A stretch of 64,000 bases of DNA from Ophiura sarsii (taxonomy: Eukaryota; Echinodermata; Ophiuroidea; Amphilepidida; Ophiuridae): contig CM069447.1 in the NCBI GenBank assembly GCA_035610835.1, positions 37,546,057 to 37,610,056 on the forward strand. The letters are read 5' to 3'. The notes beneath the pieces are model-generated. The model saw nothing but the letters and a program-made list of their open reading frames with translations. It was not told the DNA's origin and searched no databases. The position numbers were made by a program, and so were the translations under genes. Positions 57,700 through 64,000 of the stretch are shown here, piece by piece (the stretch's first letter is position 1; every line of letters begins with the position of its first letter).

Positions 57700-59297
57700 C
57701 AATTCTTTGTTTCTCAGCTTTTCAAGGGCCAATCATCAATACCTGAAGCGCCAGATCCGAGGGGGGTCACTCAGATACTTTTTTGGTAGAGAAGTGCCGC
57801 CAGCAAAATAAAAATAACACATTTTCGGGGGAAATGGACCCATATGTTTACCGGAGACTCATAATGGTCCTACATATTTGACTGATTTTGCTTAAATTTC
57901 TGTGAAAACCAGCATTTTAAAGCCATAAATTTACCAAAATGGATACCCTACCATAAAATGGCTATGAAAAGGGGTCATTCATTTTACCAGACAGGTGAAA
58001 ATTGGGACCCTATTTGGCGGCACATCCCCGTAACCTCATTTGCACTAAGTGCCCCCCTCCCCCAGGCGGCAGATATGGCCCGTGGGCTGCCATTTGAGAA
58101 CCCCTGTCATGAAATCCCCATTTATTATTTGTCGGAAAACCCTAAATTTCTCATTTTTCTCAAACTTTTATCCGCTAATGGGGCTCAGGGTTTTAAAAAC
58201 AAACCCCCTCATTCCAAAAGCTATCACTACCCCTTGAATGCGTCTACATTTGATACTTTAGACTATATCTTTTTCCCGTATTTTTAGAAGAAGATGATAG
58301 ATTTGCAATTAGTTTAGGAAATGATGAATTTACCATGGAAGTGGAAAAGGATGGTACGATGATCTTTGGTTACACAGATCAGATGAAAACCAGACTAAAC
58401 TTGGACCGGCAAACTTAAATCTTGACTAAAAAGATCTTGCATACCTGTGTTTGGGTACACTGTTTTTAAAACTTAGTGCAACATTGTCATTTATATATAT
58501 GAAAGGCGATGGACCAAATACCTGTTTTGCTGGCCTGACCGCTTCATTTGCTTTGTGATTTTCTTTTTGGATTTGAGATCTTTTTTTGACAAATGCGTCA
58601 AAATATTTATCAACATTTAGGAACAAAACAGGGTGGAATTTTTTGACACCTTAAGAGCAGGATTAAAAAGAAGTTTTGAGCCCCTTTTTTCGGCACCCTT
58701 TTTCAAAATTGTTTGCAACGTTTCGTCACTTTATCATGATTATTGTGTTTATTGATCAGGGTGTCTACGACAATTGACTTATCCTTCCCCCTCCTCCATC
58801 AGTCAATGTTGGGAGATTGCTAGGGATATTGGCATTTCTCAACATTGAATTAAGGGGGAGGTGGGTGAGGAGGTGGCAATGTTCCGTTGTTGACAATGAT
58901 AAGATTTCTTCTGTCCGTAGACTTTTTTCAAAGATTGTTGCTGCAGTCTTTGGCTAATGAATGTACTGTATGTATTTAAAGTAATTTATGTGACACGATC
59001 AAGCGGAATGAGTCAGATGTCTGGAATATTGATTTTGAATTATATGTAAACAAGGTGTGACAAATTCTTATGTTTTACTATGTTTTCTCAGTTGGTATAT
59101 AGTTTTTAACTTAAAAACAAGAAGTTCAATTTTAGTGGGATTTGGACCACACACTGTATAATTTTTCACCTGCTTGTAAATGATAGACAAATATCAAAAT
59201 TCAAAACTGCCTACATGTGACTCATTTCGCTTGATCATGTCATGCACATTTGAGTTTACCCATTTGAAAATTCTGAAAATTAAAGACTCCTTGTTGA
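57700..59297. other. No recognised feature
   Basis: 58770-58890 holds a loose inverted pair (CCCCCTCCTCCATCAGTCAA / GGGGGAGGTGGGTGAGGAGG). No coding frame with known motifs. Confidence 0.4.
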
Positions 59298-59301
59298 TTA
59301 A

Positions 59302-59647
59302 AGGCATATTATGTGATCTTTTCCAAGTAGCGCCCTCTATCATTGATTTTTACTATGAAAGCAGATTTTTTTGCAGATTTGCATTTTTTATCATAAATCA
59401 TAAAGATCTAAGTAACAGATCGATGCGATTCCTAATTACTTCAAAATCATGGTTTGAAAATATTTTTTCAAATTTTACTGTAAATTTACTCTAAAACCAT
59501 GATTTTGAGGTTATTAGGAATCGTATCGCTCTGTATCTTGGAATATATTATGATTAATGATCAGAAAAGTAAATCTGCAAGAAAATCTGCTTCCAATTTT
59601 TTTCGAGGATTGAGTGCATCCCATGGAAAAGATCACATAATATACCT
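59302..59647. mobile_element. TTAA foldback MITE family 3, intact copy
   Basis: 346 bp between TTAA copies (59298-59301, 59648-59651). Ends AGGCATATTATGTGATCTTT and AAAGATCACATAATATACCT. Inner arms carry CTAATTACTTCAAAATCATG and its complement. A transcript of it would fold into one long hairpin. Confidence 0.85.
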
Positions 59648-60078
59648 TTAATCTCTAGGTAGAATCTTGAGGAATATATCCACCTAATGTGCGAAATGTG
59701 ATGTCTCAAACACCAAAACAAGTATCAGATCAACACTCAAAACTTAATCGCTAACCCATAATTATCTTAATCGGTATCGTGAAAAATAACTGGCCGATAC
59801 AGAACCATTACTCGTTATCAATCTTAATTACCCTGCTAATTACAACATACACTGCTGTTACTAAACCACGCCACACCTTTGCCGGACCACATACCAATCC
59901 GGCCAAAAATAAAAAATGTTTTGTTTGTCAATAGACAATATTCAAGAATTGGTCAGGTCAGGGAAAGTAAGTTTTGTTGGGTTTTTTATCTGCTAGTTTT
60001 ATCAGCTAATACTGACAAATTGTATAAAACTTTGGTTGAATGCAATTCAAGAGCAAGAACATTTGAAAATGTTTTATC

Positions 60079-60143
60079 AAATTATGCTATCTTTCGGGGT
60101 TTAACTGTTTTAACAGTTAAACCCTGAAAGACAGCATAATTTG
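60079..60143. repeat. Near-perfect 65-bp hairpin
   Basis: CAAATTATGCTATCTTTCGG and its complement CTGAAAGACAGCATAATTTG flank the palindromic centre GTTTAACTGTTTTAACAGTTAAAC. There are only one or two mismatches. Confidence 0.88.
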
Positions 60144-60285
60144 ATAGCATAATTTGTAAAAGCTTTACAAATAAGTCATAACATTATTTAACTTTTTCAT
60201 AATTTGTCATGATAATTAAGATCATAGAATCATGAGAATAAAGCAATACAAATAAGTGCAATTGCTGAAAATACTAGAGACAAAA

Positions 60286-60500
60286 CATACACACTTAAAA
60301 ATATGTAGTTAAAATACCCCTTACAGAGTCAATTATACCCCAATTGAAAAGGGGTTAAAATATCGACTCTGTTTCTAGGAATTTCTTACCTGTTGCATGA
60401 GCAAGAAAATGACTCAAAAGCATCATTTACATTAAACCGTTTTTCAGTTGGTGTATAAGTTGACCCTGAAAAGGGGCTACTTTATTTTTAAGTGTGTACT
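60286..60500. mobile_element. Foldback MITE (ACACACTTAAAAATATGTAG)
   Basis: Inverted ends ACACACTTAAAAATA / TATTTTTAAGTGTGT, with GTAGTTAAAATACCCCTTAC and AAAAGGGGCTACTTTA inside. About 215 bp. Confidence 0.75.
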
Positions 60501-60861
60501 CCTATCATTTGCCTTTTGCCTTCTTGGGCGCATATAAGTCTATAGTCATTTTAGCATTTTTCAAAATTCTTTTGTACAGTATAAATTTTTCACCCACTTT
60601 CCGGTATAAGAATAGGTCAAATATAAACAAACAAATATTTTTTGTTGGATGATAAAGTCACTGGTCAAACACAGTTTGGCAAAATTTGCCTCCAGCCAAG
60701 TTTCTGAAAGGAACCAAATAAGAATTGGTTTGGTGTACGGGTCAAACTCTTTGGTCAAGTTTGGCCGGTCAAACTTGCTTCCATTTTCCTTTTACTTTAA
60801 AGTTTCTAATGAACATGTGTTAAAATATCATAACCAATTAGTTATAAAATGTCAGCTTTAA

Positions 60862-61103
60862 CACTTTCCACGCGGCAGGCGTCTGCAGACGACGTTCCAA
60901 AATTTCACAAATGTTTAAAAAATGTCACAATTATTGAATTTCATTACCATAATTAGAATCACCATATGAAATGCATTGAACTAAGTATAAACATGCCTAG
61001 TTTTGATTCAGTAAATCCTTTGGATAGTCCTTGAAAGTTGGGAAAGGTTTCTAAAAAATACGTTTTGTATAATATGGTAAAACCAATAGCCGCGTGGAAA
61101 GTG
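60862..61103. mobile_element. TTAA MITE family 1, best-preserved copy
   Basis: 242 bp between intact TTAA copies (60858-60861, 61104-61107). Ends CACTTTCCACGCGGC and GCCGCGTGGAAAGTG are exact complements over 15 bp. This copy is the best reference for the family. Confidence 0.87.
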
Positions 61104-62757
61104 TTAACAATAGAAAACGATGGACGACTTTGACTAACAGATATTTTACGATGGGAAGTTTGCTGATTGTTTAAATTTCAAAACCTTTGAGAATAAGAAT
61201 TTTTTTTTTAAATTAAATAATTATTCATTTAACAACACACAACACTTCATTAAATTTGCATATAGTGCAAGAGGTAATTTTTTGGAAAACAAATTCAAAA
61301 ATTCCCTGCATAATTGTGCAAAAGTATCAAATTGCGTTGTTGGGGTATTTTTCAGGAAAAGTATCAGATTTTACAGATGGGTTTTATCAGTTTTAGCAGA
61401 GACACATTCTCGTCAAATATAATCTTTCACTCTCAAAGTGATGTTCTTATCTTGATATTTAGTCTTGCCAATTTTGATTCTAAAATTAAAGGTAGATGTT
61501 CCGATTGCTGGTCCGATTTTCAACTTGATGTTTTCTATTTTACACGAAAGGTCATCCTTAGAATTGGCACATTCCAAAGTTTGAGTTGCATAACTCCAAT
61601 GGTTCTATTTTTAGAAGCACAAGGTCACAAAACATTTGCCCATTGAGTCCTACACACACTGGTTGGTGGTTAACCACCTTTGCCAGTAATTCACCACATT
61701 TTCGCCTATAATTTCTAAATGGAACATTTCTGGCCCCTAAGATTTGACAGATATAGTAAGAAAAATATGGGGATTCTTCTGATATCAAAATATCTTGATG
61801 TGAAAAAAAAAATCATAGCCCCCAAAAAGTGATCGGAACATACACCTTTAATCCATTTTTTATTCCAAATTCTACATACGTCAATTTTGATTCTAAAATT
61901 AGTCCATTTTTTATTCCAAATTTTACATACATACATTTTGTTTCAAAATCGTTTTAAATTATAGTAATTTGTTTAATTTGGCTATTCTGAGTCAAATTTG
62001 ACTAGAATATTGAATTGCCTATATGGAGATTAATTTAACTTTCACTCAAAGTCAAAGCCAAATCAAGAATTTTATATATATAAATAAAAGGTAAGCCCTT
62101 TTTCTTGTTGGGTTCTGACAGAAAACAAAAAAGCCAAATCAAGAATTGTTATTGTTTGAAATTATTTCGAACATCAGAAGTTGATTTATACTTCCTCTTT
62201 AACATAAAATCCACCATTTAAACAAATCTAAATAGAACTTGTCATACACACCAACCACCCCACGTACTAATTCCTGGGTTCATAATCGGAAGTCCAGCCA
62301 CGGGCAAATTGTGACTGATTCCGGCATAATTAGCATACCACGGTTATGATTTTTCCACACAGTAAACAAAGTACTTATTAATCCCCCTCTAAGCATAACA
62401 AGTGGGCCCAGATGAGAAAGCGAGACATATAGAAAGAAGTGAGCCTTTAGCTTTGAAAAATAAATATTCCCTTCTTTTGTGCGTAATGAACTTGTATTTA
62501 TGCTATCGGGCGTCATCGCCTGTGGTATATACACTTGGTATAGACGACAGACGACGACGCTTTGATGTAATATTATTGATTGTTTCCGTGACGACTAAGG
62601 GATGCCACTTTAAGTTTCAATCTAGCGTTTTTCTTCGAACAGGTCGTGTGGTGTAAGGGTGTGGCAAGGGCAGAGTGTGGAGGAAAAGAAAACTTGATGT
62701 AAAAAAAACCTGCATTCTCTTGTAGAGGTTATTATGAATTTTCAATCGGATATTTGT
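61104..62757. other. Mostly unassigned DNA; one 57-bp duplication
   Basis: TAATCCATTTTTTATTCCAAATTCTACATAC (61850) is repeated at 61900 with TTTTGATTCTAAAATTAGTC between. 62230-62660 is GC-balanced and looks unique; function unknown. Confidence 0.4.
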
Positions 62758-63212
62758 GATGTGTTCTACCGAAACCAGACACAATTGGGTAAGATATCAA
62801 AATTGAGTTAGTAATGTAATTTATTTTTTAAGTAGTGATCTGCAGCTTTACAATGGTACTTCTTTTTTTTTTAGTCGGAATTCCCAAAGCGGAGTTAATT
62901 CATTTCCAAGTTCGTCTAATGAAAACTCCAAACTGAGATATCGTCCTTAAAGATGTACTTACAATCACTATCTGTGTTACAATGTACTTACAATGTACTT
63001 ATGTACTTTTTAAAAAATAAAAAAAAATAACTTTTTTTTTGTTGGTTTGATTTTTTAATCTGAAACTTTCACAATAATGTTATAAACACTCTGAAGATTA
63101 ATAATTATTTACAAGAAACTCAAATTCCCAAAAAATCACCCCCAATTAGGTTTTGGACTATTTCTCAATTTGGAGCTCTGCTCAATTCCGTCTGGTTTCG
63201 GTAGAACATGTT
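62758..63212. mobile_element. Foldback element (ATGTGTTCTACCGAAACCAG)
   Basis: Left ATGTGTTCTACCGAAACCAG and right CTGGTTTCGGTAGAACATGT are inverted. The arms continue as ACACAATTGGG / CTCAATTCCGT. About 455 bp with TGTACTTACAATGTACTT direct repeats inside (62953-63005). Confidence 0.8.
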
Positions 63213-63841
63213 ACATTTGTTCTTTGAAGCAATTGGGTGCTGGTGAGGGTCAAGAGGGATGGCAAGCGAACCCTTGATGTGTAAGAAGATGTAATTACCT
63301 TTCACATAGACACCCCTGTGTTTTCTCTTCATATTCAGAGGGGTACACAGAGAAAACGATGTACAAAATATCGCTGTTCAATTTCGGTTGTACACTTTTT
63401 CAAACAACAGATGTGTAAAAGTTATACATCGTTGTTTAAAGAAGACAACATTTTTTTAAACAGGTGTTGTTTACAGTATAAAGAACGCCGTTCACATCAA
63501 TACAAAGTGATCTTGAACAACGTTGTTTACTTGTGACGTCACAAGTCACGTGTCACAATGATTCGTTTGCGATATGCTTCAAATGAATGGCCGCCGTATT
63601 TCATTCTGTAAACAAATTTCGATTTTAAATCATAATTTGAAAGATTTTGCTGACAAGATGGGGAAATACAATCAAGAAAATAATGAAATATGATGACCAA
63701 AGAACCGATATAGTTTGATGATAGACGGCGAAGATGGATATTTTTTGCAAAAATATAATTTTAATTTCGCGATTTTGCTCCACAGACAGAAGGCATCCGA
63801 ATTCGACAGTTCTGCCATTCTGTCTGTGTACTTCAACACAA

Positions 63842-63980
63842 GAAATTCAAGTCTTCAAATCGTGCTGGAATTTTAAACAACTACCATTAAACAACCCTGT
63901 TTTTTTAACAACCATCATTTAAACAACCCTGCAGTTTTAAACAACCACCATTAAACAACCCTGGTTATTTAAACAGGCCA
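63842..63980. repeat. ~30-bp tandem repeat at the window edge
   Basis: Four units of TTTTAAACAACCACCATTAA then ACAACCCTG. Similar AACAAC/TTGTTTA words occur at 63400-63530 (CAAACAACAG, GTTGTTTACAG), so this may be one end of an element running past the window. Confidence 0.75.
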
Positions 63981-64000
63981 ATTTCATCCATGAGGATTGA

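Overview
The window is animal nuclear DNA: AT-rich, crowded with short non-autonomous transposons, and with one spliced gene. The gene is the 5' part of an extracellular heparan-sulfate 6-O-endosulfatase (Sulf family, orthologous to vertebrate SULF1/SULF2). It runs leftward on the minus strand and leaves the window at base 1. The protein, the tRNA-derived SINEs and the mix of non-LTR retroelement remnants suit a marine invertebrate, probably a deuterostome (echinoderm, hemichordate or cephalochordate). The species cannot be fixed from the sequence alone.

Gene layout (minus strand, 5' to 3'): exon 1 23243-23459 (start codon, signal peptide, first metal-binding Asp pair), exon 2 13592-13831 (formylglycine Cys), exon 3 11052-11202, exon 4 8675-8845, exon 5 5990-6140, exon 6 4218-4393 (Asp-His metal ligands), exon 7 929-1048. 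All introns are GT-AG, phases agree at every junction, and the seven exons give 408 codons plus two bases of open frame. Together they cover most of the N-terminal sulfatase domain; the basic hydrophilic domain and the C-terminus lie outside the window. A strong splice acceptor 54 bp upstream of the start codon predicts at least one non-coding 5' exon further right, so part of 23.5-64 kb may be first-intron or promoter DNA.

The most unusual feature is intron 4 (6141-8674). At its 5' end the last ~120 bp of exon 4 plus ~43 bp of intron are repeated seven times in a 163-bp tandem array, and six copies keep an intact splice donor. At its 3' end the acceptor plus the first 44 bp of exon 5 are repeated twice more, each copy with an intact acceptor and with a Trp codon turned into TAG. 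The intron is thus edged at both ends by decoy splice junctions copied from its own exons.

The rest is mobile DNA and sequence I cannot assign. At least four MITE families carry TTAA target duplications. One of them (51238-51886) has split an older repeat whose unsplit relatives in this window show the empty site. Several families carry 3-bp TTA/TAA duplications (Harbinger-like), including a 1.6-kb element made almost wholly of CGTATG/CGTACG-type words. There is an 8-bp-duplication (hAT-like) element, tRNA-derived SINEs (one triplicated next to exon 1), two decayed non-LTR retrotransposon 3' ends, long foldbacks and perfect hairpins, and long poly-C/poly-G runs. No second protein-coding gene, functional tRNA, rRNA or CRISPR array was found in 23.5-64 kb.
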